Below, one piece after another: positions 23,112 through 34,614 of a stretch of 64,000 nucleotides of DNA. Positions within the stretch are counted from its first letter, which is position 1. Each line of letters opens with the position of its first letter. This DNA comes from Thamnidium elegans (taxonomy: Eukaryota; Mucoromycota; Mucoromycetes; Mucorales; Mucoraceae). The translations under genes and the position numbers were made by a program. The DNA is taken from the NCBI GenBank assembly GCA_025201345.1, contig JAIXMG010000016.1, positions 496,001-560,000 of the forward strand. The letters run 5' to 3'. The notes under the pieces were generated by a model. It made no database searches. It was not told where the DNA came from and worked only from the letters and a program-made list of their open reading frames with translations.

Positions 23112-26100
23112 TTAATAAAGCGTATCATTACTGAAAAATAAATTTTCCAAATTAAACTTTTTGCGAAACCAAAGAGCAGAGTCAGAATCAGAATCAGGAG
23201 CATTGATCAAAAGTCTCCAAGTACGCTTTGAGTCCTCTAGGTCTTCCTTTTCAATCATCTTTTCTCTAATACGTGGGTAAATGCTTTTAGAAAAATCTTC
23301 TGCGTCCCAAATCGAAGGTTCGTTTGTAATCTAAGGTTATAATGTCAGTTTTTAATAATAAACGAAAGTGAAAAAAAAGAAACTTACAGGGTCAACTTCT
23401 TCCAAAGCAGTTTCCTCAGCCTGAATACTTTGAGTGGTTCTTTCATGAATACCTTGAGGAGTTGCATGTACTGGTATGACTTTATAAATAGTGTCATCAT
23501 TGGGAATATAAGGGTTATGTGTGACCATAAACTTATTAAAATGCCATCTTTGCTTGTTCTTTTCAGCTAAAGCTTCATGTTTATCAATCTTATTTATAGC
23601 ACGTTCAATCCATGGTACGCCGATATTCTTTGCAGCCCTTGTCTTCCTAACATTTTTGATTGCAACTGCTCGAGATTCTTCTTTTACAGCTTGAGATATT
23701 ATCTGATTGAATAATCTTTGACGGGCTTGAGATAGAATTACTTTCTTACGCATACAAGCCATCAGCTTTTTACGTTGCTTTTTAAGTAATGCTACTCGTT
23801 TTTGGGCTTCACGTTCTCTTTCTTTTTCCATCTCTTCTTTACGCATAATCTCTGCTTTTATCAATTGTTCCTTTTTTCTCGATTCAGCTTCAGCTCGTAA
23901 AGTTTCTAGATGAACATATTTTAATTGTTTCTTTTTTTCCATAAGTAACTCAAGCTTCTTTCTTTCTTGCTCGGCCAACTCGTTTGCAAGCGCTGCTTGA
24001 TTTTTAATCTCGGCATACTGATTTTCTTTTTCTTTTTGTTGATCGTTTGGACCAGTAAGTTCTGAAAACTTATAGTTTAATACGGGTGTTGCATCTTCGT
24101 TCATAATTGCTTGAGGGTTGAGAAGATTGACTTGTGTAGCAAATACGTTTTGATTGGGAAGTGGGTTAATTCCATTAATGATATCGCGGAAAGTACGACC
24201 AGCTTTCTTTGGTTCGACCAAAAGGAATGATTTTCTTTGTGACGGGTTTGATAATGGTTCTATTTTTTTTTTTTTTTATAAAAAAACATATTGGTACGCT
24301 GATCTTTTTTTTTTTTTTTTTTTTTTTTTAACACAAAGCAATTACATCCTCTTACCTTTAAAGACAAATGATTTTTTAGAATAATGTTTTTGACCAAATG
24401 AGAGCGTTGGTTCACCTAACGAGTTATCAATAACAATGCCATAAAGCATAGCCTCTTTGAATAGTTGTTTAATAGTATCGTAGGCTAACACTTGTCGTAC
24501 ATGTTCAGCTTGAGCACCACCAGCCTTCATCATATAAAAAGCATCCATAGCTTTTAAAGCATATTTTCTAACCTCGGAGAAATGAGTTTCTAACAAACAA
24601 GCCATTAAGAAGGATGTACCAGGATCTGCAATCAACATGAAAAAGTGCGAATAAAAATTTTGACAAACTTCAATGTTTTCTGGCTTATTACGTCGAGAAG
24701 GAGTTTCCAAGATTTCATTGTTACGTTGTGATAATGCTCGAAATGTTAATGCACGAGTTATATATTGGCTTTTAAAGATATAAACGGGAATTCGTATAGA
24801 TCTTTGAACAATATCTTCATCTTTGATTTGACTGATAATATGATACGCACGGAATTCGGCTTCATTTTCTGTTTCAATACCTTTATCACGAAGATCATCG
24901 TAAAATTCCATTAAACTAATCAAAGCTACAAGAAAGTATAAGTATTGTGATTCCAAAACAAAAACAAAAATGTATATTTACTTTTATGAAGCTGTTCCAT
25001 TTCTTGTGACAAGCTAAAGGTGCCTTCATCGTATTCACACATTTCATGTAAACTAAGAATATGGAATCTAGCAATCCTTTCATGAGTAGCTACAGCATCT
25101 AAATCACGAATGTTTTGAAGTGTAAAATCTTGACGAATAGATTTAGTACGATCACGAACAAATTTATGGCATTTTTCAATGGAGTTATTAGCTAAAATGT
25201 TATCTACTAAATAATCCAATGTTTTCTACAAAAAAAAAATAAAAAATAAAAAAAATAAGCTTTTGATCATATATAAGAAAGAAAGAAAGACTTACATTTA
25301 AAGCAGCTGGCGTATGAACATCAGAAGATAAAGGTTGCTCACCACCACCAGCAGATCTTCTATATTTTTTAACGGCTTTATCAGGATCGATATTTCCTTC
25401 AGCATCCTTTTCCAAATCATCCAAATCATTTTGCATATCTCTTTCCAACATTTCAAATTCAGGACATTTCAATGTACAAGAACCTCTAAAATCAATAGCA
25501 TCTTCCAAATTAGTTTGTTCATCAGGATTTGGAATTAATCCATCTCGAATTACTTGTTTTCTTTCAATTACGCGTCTTTCTTTAAACTCTTGGTACAACA
25601 CTTGATACGCACCGAATCGTTGGGCACGTTTTTCATGTGTACTTCTACCAGGATCGTTTGCCAAAAATAACGAAGCCATAGTTTTATTAGGCATCAAAGG
25701 TGGTTGCGTAGGTGTTGATTTTAATACTGGTGGTTTCGTAGCTGGTTCTTTTACTTTAGGTAGAACTCGAGCTGGAATACGTTGATTATCCTCGACTGCT
25801 TTACCGAGACGTTTATTGGTTAGAGCTTTATGGGGTCGTTCATAAGGTGATGATAATCTTTTAACGTTTGGTTTCATATATGCATCACTTGGTTGGCTAC
25901 TGTAAGCTGGTCTGACCGCAGTCGAATTGAATACAGGTTTATGGGCGCTGGCAATAGATTGATCAAATGGACTGGGACAATTACTTTGTGTGCTGGAGGT
26001 TTTTGAAAATGGACCAACATGTTTAGTGGCGGGTAATTGACCAAAAGGATTTTGACCGAAATTATTTGGTGCAGGCTGCTTAAAACTGTTTGAAGGTGGT

Positions 26101-26684
26101 TGGTTAAAGCCATAGGTGGGTGGTTGGTTAAATCTGTTTACAGATGGCTGGTTGAAACTGTTTACAGGTGGTTGATTAAAGCCGTTTTCAATTGCTTGAT
26201 TTAATAAACTATTATTGGTAGGTTTAGGATTCCAGAACGGAGTATAGTTCTTTTTGGCTGCATTAAATCGAGACTCATATCCAGATTCAATAAATTCGTC
26301 TTCTGATAACTTGGCTCTTTTTCCAAAAACAACGTTTGGTTGTCGCGAAAAGAGACTCTGGTATTGATTTGTTGATGTTTGAAAGGGGCTGATATGACGT
26401 GTTTGAAAAGGTCTAGCAATAACATTATAAAATGGGTTGTTGGTAATTGGGTTATTGACAACAGGTTTATTGATTCCATCTTGATTAAAGTTCAATGCTT
26501 TATTTGAAGCTTGACCTATAGCTCTGCCGAAGGCATTAAACCCACCGCGTTGCTGATTTTGACCAAATGTTTCTGTTGATCCTGGCTTGTTAAATGGTTG
26601 ATTGAATGATTGTGGATTATTGGAAGCAAACGCAGAGTTGAATGCTCCTAATCCAGCACTTCTGTTTAATAGGTTACTTTGCAT
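23112..26684 (-). CDS. Sac3/GANP mRNA-export factor, arm 1 copy
   Basis: Five exons (26684-25296, 25225-24982, 24925-24356, 24259-23388, 23330-23112), 1,097 residues to the first TAA. Residues 1-300 are Asn/Gln/Phe/Pro-rich with repeated 'FNQPP' units, resembling the FG-like N-terminal region that contacts export receptor and pore. Then 'RFGAYQVLYQEFKERR' and the conserved 'KCPEFEMLERD' begin the Sac3 PCI-like domain (about 390-740). Next a long Lys/Glu/Arg coiled coil. Sac3 is the scaffold of the TREX-2 complex at the nuclear pore. Compared with arm 2 this copy has Leu for Ser before KCPEFE, Ile for Leu in R-x-PVYIF, and Asn for Lys in AAK-x-IGVP, so arm 1 appears the more diverged copy. An in-frame TAA precedes 128 more open codons. 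Confidence 0.88.
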
Positions 26685-27519
26685 TATTTTCAAACGGTAA
26701 AAGAGAGATGTTGGCTTTTTTAAAAAAAAATAAAAAAAAGAGAAAAAAAGAGAAATAAATACGCGTGATGGGCTAATCAATTCAAAAATATACGCCGTAG
26801 GAAAAATTGGGCGCAAATTCCCATGACACAACTAAAATTAAAAATAGTATGAGAATTTATTAGAAACGACTCCCATCAATTAATTAGTTACTTCCATAAA
26901 TGTTCATGTAAACAAACGCCTCAATTTTTTTATAAGATATATCAATTTATTACTAGGGAAAACTCGTATGACTAAATATCCTTCTTTACAAAAAAAGTGA
27001 AAGGGGTGTAGATAATACTTGTATGAGGAAAAAAAAAATAGTATCTAATAAAAAGCATGCTTTCCTCGAGATAGCCAGAAGTGTAGATATGAAGTAAACA
27101 AATCTGCATATTTTTTTTATTTTTTATAAACTGCCAACACTTCCACTTGTTTCGTTTTATATATGCTTACTCTAGTAGTATCGCTTCTTCTTATATTCAA
27201 ATATAAAATTTATTAATGCTATTGAAAGATGTACCAAGAAATAAAGTAAGTGGATAAAGCTGAAGAGAGCAACAACAAAAAAAAAAAAAAAAAAAAAAAA
27301 AAAGGAAAAGTATGCCTAATTTGTACTACTTTCCCTTTTTTTGCATGGTTTGTTTACTTTGCGCAAGTTAAAAGATATCTTTTTTTTTTCTGCTGTGCTT
27401 ATTTTGAGCTTGGAAAGAGGGCTCGGTCTTACCTATAGTAAGTAGAGTTAATATAATGCCATTATGTCTATTTTTTTATTATTATAAATGACGAACCCAA
27501 TAAGAAAGGTTAACGCAGA

Positions 27520-27775
27520 GTTTACAAATGTACGATAAAACTATCCATATTAAGTAAAATAAAAGAAAATAAAGAAAACTCGGCTCTATTTTTACTTTTG
27601 TTTTTTTAGTGACTGCGACACCCCACACTTACCAAAGCTTTTGCCCGTTTGCATGAATACCAAAAGTTGTTTGTGACACAAAAATAACCAAACTTCACCC
27701 CCACTTTGTATTACCATAGATATCACCACAGATATCCACAGATGCTGTATTTACTCACAAAAAAATAAAATAACG
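27520..27775. repeat. Diverged direct repeat, unit 1 (arm 1)
   Basis: Similar by eye to 28,255-28,445 in the same direction: 'AAGTTGTTTGTGACAC..AA.TAACCAAACTTCA' against 'AAGTTTGTTTGTGATAC..AAGTAATCAAACTTCA', with further matches on both sides. Identity is roughly two thirds, so it is older than the arm duplication. Both units are also present in arm 2. Confidence 0.5.
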
Positions 27776-28254
27776 TATATATATATATAAAAAAGAACGA
27801 ACCTGATAGGCACTTTCAAAATTAAATTTGATTGATCCGTTAGAGTAAACAAATACGGGTGACTCGATGTTATCCACTCCCTCTTTTTTTTTTGTATATT
27901 TTAAAAAATAGTAAAAAAGAAATATTATCTTTTTATGACAAATAGTGAAGATATAGGCTATTGATATCCCAATCAGCACATTTATTAGAAGCCACAAATA
28001 GTTGGGTTTGAACCCTTCTACTTTTTAGCTTTTTTAACAAAACTTCCGCTAATAAAGTGAAAGTTTTAGTTCTGTATCTAACCATATAACAGAGAGAGAG
28101 AAAGTGTGTGATACAGTTGGGCAGATGGAAACGGGACAAAGCGACACACAACCAAGTACTGGCGGTAGTGATGAAGGAGGAAAGGGGTAAGAGACAAAGC
28201 AGACAGGACGTATATTACTGTTTACCTTTTAACTTAAATATTTTGTTATAATAT

Positions 28255-28445
28255 CTTGTTATCAGTGTTTACTACGATAAACTATATTTATCTAACGGAC
28301 TTTATTCAACACTGGAAGTTTGTTTGTGATACGAGAAGTAATCAAACTTCATTCCTACTTTCTGCTTCTATACACATCAAATGTTTTTTTTTCAACAGCT
28401 TATAATAGATGTTATATTTACTAACTTGAAAAGAATGAAATAAAT
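28255..28445. repeat. Diverged direct repeat, unit 2 (arm 1)
   Basis: Partner of 27,520-27,775, about 700 bases apart; see that unit for the matching blocks. Confidence 0.5.
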
Positions 28446-28982
28446 TTATTGTAGACATAGTAGTAACTGGGCAAAACGATTTTTTTCTTACTTAAATAGG
28501 AGATATCGAAAAAAAAGAAGCCCGTTTAGCTTTTTCTTTTGACATGTAATAGTATCCATGTAATAAAGTAATATATAGTAAATGAGACTATAGTAAATGT
28601 AACTCCCGCATAAATCCTAAAAGTCGTCTGTAACGCAACACATATGTACACCTGCCGTTTTGTCTTTGATTATCTCTATAGAAATAAATTATACGTTTGA
28701 CTTTTAAACATGCATACAAACGGTTTAAGTAAAGAACTTCCTTATATTCGATATAAACATTATTCAGAATAGTGTTCTCCATGCTTTTAATGCAGCAGCA
28801 CTGTTGATATCTGAGTCAGCTCTTTTTTTTTTCTCTCTAAATAACTTACCTCAATAAAAAAAAAAGGCTATCTCATGTAGCAACAACAATGATAATAATT
28901 ATTAAAGTCAGTAGCAATTCAATAATTTCTTCTAGTCATATGCATTACAAGTAAGTAGAAACAGCTGTAAATATAAACAATT

Positions 28983-29362
28983 TTGAAGCTATCTTATTTA
29001 AACTTACATTCGGGAAGGAAAGGAGGAAAACGGACTGTTCAAGTTGAAGGTATATTATTTATTGAAAGTTACGAATTATATGGTAACTTAGCTACTCTGA
29101 AAGGTACACATTATACATCTCGATCAAGTTCACAGGCATTAGGTCAAGCTGTTAATCTGTTCATTTATATTACTCACTAAGAAACAAAAGACATGTTTAG
29201 TTTTTTGCAAATGACGGAAAAGAATAGAATTGGTTTGTAAAGGACTAGTCAGTAAAGAAGATCATTTGGTAATAGGCATTACTAGAACATTACTAGAACA
29301 TTATCTGTGTTAAAAGGCGACGAGTTGACAATAGAAGAATATCTGAATATTACAAGTCGATC
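28983..29362 (+). pseudogene. Decayed reading frame crossing the arm 1 breakpoint, unidentified
   Basis: One frame can be followed for about 125 codons: KLSYLNLHSGRKGG, 'GILFIESYELYGNL', 'THYTSRSSSQALGQAVNLFI', then 'ETKDMFSFLQMTEKNRIG' and 'LKGDELTIEEYLNITSRSL'. It is cut by stops at 29,178 (TAA) and then by TAA, TAA and TAG before a final TAG near 29,368. The residues around the stops look like ordinary protein, so the frame is a relic of a real gene. It continues past 29,345 where the duplication ends. No family is recognised. A truncated copy lies in arm 2 (53,294-52,932). Confidence 0.45.
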
Positions 29363-29549
29363 GTTGTAGACGGTAATTGTTACAACATAATGAACAAATG
29401 TAAATTTGGATGTTTCTGGTGGTTGAAGAATACGCCAATAGACTTCATAAGTCTTTAATAAAATATATTTAAGATCGCAAAGTCTTTTTCTTTACTTATG
29501 TCCCCACTTTAGTAACCATTTATGAGACGAATATGAATAGATATGTAAT

Positions 29550-29810
29550 GCTAATAAGTTCTGTAAAAAAGGGGTGGGAACTGTGATTTGGATGTCATAC
29601 ATACACAAAATGTTCCTTTTCCCTGCATATTTCTCAAAACAGTAACAAGATTTCCATTCATTATGGTTTACGGCAGGAATCTACAGACACCTTTTTATTC
29701 ATATATTTTATTTTCTTATATACTATCTGCTAGTGTAAAAACGAAACAAAGTTTTTTTTTAGCAGTAATTGCTTTCGAATTAAATACTCGCAACGATCAC
29801 CATTTTTTTA
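29550..29810. repeat. Dispersed repeat, copy B
   Basis: Counterpart of 18,710-19,140, in the same orientation and lacking about 150 bases of its middle. It ends roughly 300 bases before the Zn2Cys6 gene, so both copies lie in 5' regions of genes. Confidence 0.55.
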
Positions 29811-30111
29811 TGACTGAACTAAAAGCGCATTTTAATCTTAATAGAATATACCAACAATAATTTTTTTTTAATAGTATACACTTGAAAAAGAGAGAAATAT
29901 AAAAGGGAATATTTTTTAGAAGCAAGTTACCAAATCATGTCAATTATTTATAAGCTTACCCTTTCTATTAGTCATCGCACCATTCTTTTACTGTCAAAGC
30001 AAAAATTACTCAGTTCGCGATTTAAACAGCGCACAAGTAAAAAAAAAAAAAAGAGTTCCTCTTTCTCTGTCTCTCTCTCTTTCTCTAATTAAAAAAAAAA
30101 ATAAAGAGGTC

Positions 30112-30200
30112 ATGCAAGAACAGGAATTGAAACGAAAGAGACTTTCACTTGCATGTAACGTATGTAGAAGAAAAAAGGTGAGCATATAACTTCTTTTTTT

Positions 30201-30234
<34 letters not shown>

Positions 30235-32522
30235 TTTGAAAATGTATTATTAAGCTTTGAAATAGATCAAGTGTGATGGTGTTCGACCTTCTTGTGGAAA
30301 ATGTATAAAATTAAACCAGGAATGTTCCTATACAACCAGTATTAAAAAGAGAGGACCTAGACAAGGTCACATTGAATTATTAGAACAACGTTTAAAGAAA
30401 ATGGAAGAGTTGATGACTACTAAGCCTGAAAGCCCTACACATATTGTACCAGTTGTAACTGAACTGGTAGAGTTTCAACAAACAACATCACCTATGCAAC
30501 AATCGTCCATGACTATTCAAACACAACAACCTATGTCTATAATACAACCTCAACAAAATATGCCTATAATACAACCTCAACAAAATATGCCTACAATACA
30601 ACCTCAACATAATGTACCTATATTATTATCTGAGCAATCGGTATCTAGCTGTGGCTTACCTTGCGATGAAATATTGGAACATATTATTGACTTGTACTTT
30701 TACAACTGTGCTACTATCTCTCCTATTATTGACGCAAAAGGATTTAAATATTCCGTTAAAAACAAGACTTGTAATTTGTTTTTACTATATGCATTGTTAG
30801 CTGTAGGATCAAGGTAAATAATTATTAGGTATATATATTATTTTTTTTTTTAAAAAAAAAAGCAAGGGAGAAAAACGAAAACGACGATATATGTTTTAAT
30901 ACGGAAAATATATATATATATAGATTCTCTAATAGACCGGATATAGCAGATAGTCCATTATGGATGTCTGGTGAAAGATACGCATCTAAAGCAAGAGAGA
31001 TGATTCCTCAAGTGATTGAAATGGCCAGCTTAGATCACGTACAAGGACTTCTTATTTTATCTGTTAATGAATATGGATGCGCGCGAGGACCTAGAAGTTG
31101 GACTTATGTAGGACTTGCTACTCGAATGGCAATAGAGATTAATTTATATAAAGAAACTATATTTGAAGAAGAAAGCAATTCAGTGCTGTCTTTAGATAAA
31201 TGGTATGCTTATGAAACTAAAAGAAAGACGTTTTGGGAAGCTTTTATGCACGATAAACTTTCAAGTGCAGATACTGGAAGACCAGGTACTTTGGATCCCA
31301 ATGACTGTGAAATCATGTTACCAGTTGATATTAGCATATTTGATTCTACAAGTGGAAATGACTTTTATCAATCTTCTTTGGATCAAAGTCATCTAGTACA
31401 TTATCATATCATAAGAGATGAAATAACAAATCAAATTACAGGCATTCAAATGAACCCGTTAGATGTCAATTTACCTGAACATAGAGTGTATTTGAATCGC
31501 GTTGGCTGGACTTCTCGTATTATTAAAGAAGGTGAACTACTGTTTAAGATCACTCGACTTGTCAATAAAGGATATAAAAGTGATCGTGTCTATGTACCTT
31601 ATGAAGATAATTCCGAATTCAATAAATTGGATAAAGAGCTCGATGGCTGGATTAGTAATTTACCGTTACAGATAAGAAACACACCTGCTAATTTAGAACG
31701 ATATAGGTCACAAAACAATGTTCGATCTGTACAATATGTTTTAGGCCATATATTACATAACTCATTGGTAATATTATTACACAGACCTTCCATTGTTATA
31801 GCCGATATGCCAGATTTAAGTCATGTACCACAAAAAATTCAAGATAGAGTGCATCAAAGTGTAGAAAAATGTCTTGCCGCAGCAGATAATGTGACAGTTA
31901 TGCTGAAAGATTTGTGCTGTCAAATTCAAGCAATACCTCCTTATATGTCTTATTCTGTTTATATTGCTGCTACAATTGTTATCAATAGTAATTTTACCAT
32001 GAATTTACGAGAAACTCAAAAAGCTGAATCTGCATTAAAAGAATACTTTCATTTCTTGACTGCAAGTATAAAGTTATATTATTATTATCATTATATTTTC
32101 TAGATGATAACGCATATTTTTATATTTTTTATATGTAGCAAATGAAAGAATATTGGGCTATGGCAGATAAACTTTATTTTATGGTTTGTGATTTATATGC
32201 TATTCATAAAAAAGTATTAGATACGTGTCAAAAAAATCAAGCAGCTACATCTTCCGGTGGTAGTAGTGCTTCATCGTGGAATTTAAATTCGTATCAAGCA
32301 AATTCAAATATACCAATGGCGCGAAGACCATTGGAAAATATATCTTTATCTTCTAATGATTATACTGATAATCAAAATTGGAATTCAGAAGATAATGGAT
32401 TTCTTTCACCTCATCAAGGAAGAGTTAGGTCCATATTTTCAGATCCTTCGGACCCTTCTTATGCTATGCCTTCATTTGATATATGGCTTCAGCAGCAGCA
32501 GCAACAACAACAACAACAACTG

Positions 32523-32554
<32 letters not shown>

Positions 32555-32558
32555 ATAA
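30112..32558 (+). CDS. Zn2Cys6 fungal transcription factor, with a C-terminal frame problem
   Basis: Exons 30112-30177, 30266-30813, 30924-32065 and 32139-32558. The N-terminus carries the binuclear zinc cluster C-x2-C-x6-C-x6-C-x2-C-x6-C (starts CNVCRRKK across the first intron, ends CIKLNQEC). A Gln/Pro-rich linker follows with three near-identical copies of 'IIQPQQNMP'. The 'fungal-specific' regulatory domain has 'GLLILSVNEYGCARGPRSWTYVGLA' and 'INLYKET'. The last exon reads 'QMKEYWAMADKLYFMVCDLYA' and ends in poly-Gln. The donor at 32,066 (phase 1) and acceptor at 32,138 do not join the two frames: splicing as drawn would stop at 32,168-32,170 after 10 codons. So it is either frameshifted, spliced unusually, or there is a base error. 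Targets are unknown. Confidence 0.82.
32490..32558 (+). repeat. CAG/CAA tract encoding poly-glutamine
   Basis: Mixed CAG and CAA codons for about 21 Gln, ending CAG CAA TAA TAA TAA CAA. The trinucleotide phase continues through the three stops. Confidence 0.85.
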
Positions 32559-32721
32559 TAATAACAAATAAAAAATAAAAAATTTCTTGAGCATGACAAT
32601 TTTTTTTGGACGGAACGACAAACTTGATTTGTTTAAAGGGTTCTGCTGTTTTTAAGATTTTGACTTTCTTTTTTATTTACCTTTTTTATCCTTTTTTTTT
32701 TTTTTTTATTTTTAACGCACT

Positions 32722-34437
32722 ATGTGGAATAATACCTCGTTTTCACTATACGATTTTACTTTATGTCATCCTTGGCAAACACCATTTCATAATATTGGAC
32801 CTGAAGGTATTTTTATTTTATTCTTTCATGCAAAATAAGATATTAAATCAATCAGATTATGATATCCCATCAAACTATTTGAGTGACAAACCAACTCGTC
32901 TTATTTCCATTTATAATTGCTACTCTAAGTTTCATGAAGAAGATACTTTACTTGAAGAACTTAAGGTATGTGTGTCCCCCCCTTTTTTTTTACTGTACCT
33001 GTTATAATAACTTATTTTGTAGAACTTGGGAGAAGTAAATGATATTTTCCCTAACCTCTCTACTAATTTGACTATCGTATCTTACTTTAAACTTGATGAT
33101 GCTCAAAAAGCTATTGATTTTATTAAGAAAAATCGAGTTACTTTTATGGTTAACTTTGCTAAACCATGTGTACTCAAGAAAGAACATAATCAAAGCTTAT
33201 TTATTAGTTTGACAATGTCAACCTTGGAAAAATCTAACTATAGGGTAAACTAGTATCGTTTCTTTTGTATACATATTTTTATTTATTATCTTCTAGATTA
33301 ATCTTATTCCTTTTTTTTTTTAATAATAGGAACACCTTTCAACATTTGGTCGTATCAGCTCTTTCTCTGAAGCTATCATTTCTTTCAAAACAAAATTGAT
33401 CAATATTGAATTTGATGATGAGCGCGTATCTCAAAACCTTATCCGTGAATTAAATAATGTAACTTTAAATGTAAGTTTTGAATTATTCTTTTTTTATATA
33501 AACATATATTACAGCGATTTAAACCCTTTTTTTTTCTTTCCTCTGTAGGGCATAAAATACAAAGTATTCAAATGTGACGACGACAAAGTTTTATGTTCTT
33601 GTTACTCCGTAGCAAGAAGCAATAAGCTTGCTGTTCAAAGACCTTCTAAAATCCAGAAACCATTTGACACCAAAAAGGATGAACCATTTAGCTACTTTTC
33701 TGTAGACCCTTTTTCATTGCGTTCTGATACTTCTTCGATTTCTACTACAACAACTTTACCCGAACCTAACTCAAGATCTGTTCATACATCACCTATTATC
33801 AGTAGTCCCAAAGAAAAGTCTAACGAACTTGACTTGGAACAGGTCGCTAATGGTAATGACCGTCGTACGACATTTATGATTAGGAATATCCCCAATAAAT
33901 ATTCCCAAGTAAGGAACTTTTTTTTTTTTTTCTTTGATCACTCACTTTATATTTATTAGAAAATGTTAATCGATAGTATTAACGAGACGCACTCAAATAC
34001 GTATGATTTTTTGTACCTTCGTATGGATTTCAAAAATAAATGCAATGTTGGATACGCTTTTATTAATTTTATTAACGAAAAGTAAGTATTATAATAAGCA
34101 AATATATATAACCTATACGACTATTAAAACACTTTACTACAATAGAAGCGTTCTCTCCTTTTCCAAGCAAAGAGTTGGTAAAAACTGGGAGTTTTTTAAC
34201 TCGGACAAGAGATGCAGCTTATCTTATGCAGAAATACAAGGTAAGGAAGCACTTGTTCGCAAGTTTAAAAATTCTCAGGTAATGAAGGAAGACGAGGCCT
34301 ATCGACCAAAACTCTTTTACAGTTCTGGCCCTAAAAAAGGTCAAGAAGAACCATTCTCTTCAATACCGAAGGCACGTCCTCCCGGTAACTCCCGCCGCCG
34401 CCGTCATAATAATAAGAAATATGGTCAAAGATCATGA
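32722..34437 (+). CDS. Mei2-like RNA-binding protein
   Basis: Seven exons: 32722-32806, 32856-32965, 33023-33244, 33330-33470, 33549-33908, 33960-34081, 34146-34437; 443 residues. The first exon was chosen because [12 protein letters not shown] splices with correct phase to [13 protein letters not shown]. An N-terminal RRM-like region (about 60-190) has '[20 protein letters not shown]'. The C-terminal Mei2-type RRM is unmistakable: [14 protein letters not shown], '[20 protein letters not shown]', '[16 protein letters not shown]', '[15 protein letters not shown]', '[12 protein letters not shown]'. The tail is basic ([10 protein letters not shown]). In fission yeast Mei2 binds meiRNA and drives meiosis; other Mei2-like proteins regulate development. 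It is compact and has only one clear N-terminal RRM where plant homologues have two. Confidence 0.9.
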
Positions 34438-34614
34438 ATTTACTTTCCTTTCACTATTTTAGCGTATTAGTTCCACTAGTTTATTATTATTATATTCTTT
34501 AGCTACATAAAAAAAAAACTATTGCTTTTCCTCTAAAAACATTGTATGCTGAGAATTAATGGGTGGGAAAAAAAAAAAAAGATTTGCCATCTTTTTCTCT
34601 CACCCCCTAAACTT

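Larger units (their letters stand above)
26685..28982. other. Arm 1 region upstream of Sac3, no confident gene
   Basis: Holds a poly(A) tract (27,276-27,303), two related non-coding blocks (27,520-27,775 and 28,255-28,445), and short frames on the minus strand at 28,151-27,933 (starts MCVALSRF), 27,997-27,755 and 28,782-28,588 (starts MENTILNNVYIEY). They are preserved in arm 2 apart from a few substitutions, but the duplication is too recent for that to show constraint. No family is recognised. Confidence 0.45.
22154..29345 (+). repeat. Inverted segmental duplication, arm 1 (parental context)
   Basis: 7,192 bases that recur in reverse complement at 52,932-60,082 with only scattered substitutions and homopolymer or microsatellite length changes. 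The left border is the shared 'TACAATC' at 22,154; the right border is the shared 'ATATCTG' ending at 29,345. The arm holds one Sac3 gene, its upstream region, and several small or decayed frames. A decayed reading frame (DELTIEEYLNITSRSL) runs unbroken across the right border, so this arm, not the other, is in its original surroundings. Confidence 0.95.

Noticed and set aside
28003..28025. GGTTCAAACCC on the minus strand (and 54,262-54,272 on the plus strand), a perfect B-box-like sequence suggesting a tRNA or tRNA-derived SINE
   Set aside because: No cloverleaf can be drawn, the upstream A-box match is imperfect and about 65 bases away, and the sequence is a simple palindrome.
20794..29380. 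Possible reassignment of TAA/TAG to glutamine
   Set aside because: Conserved genes in the same window (Fab1, AlaX, ProRS, Ysc84, NOT2) end at TAA or TAG at the expected family end, so these are genuine stops; the in-frame cases are limited to relics and Sac3.
30401..30620. The 'IIQPQQNMP' tandem repeat as a sign of a separate gene
   Set aside because: It lies in the frame of, and is continuous with, the Zn2Cys6 factor and is ordinary low-complexity linker.
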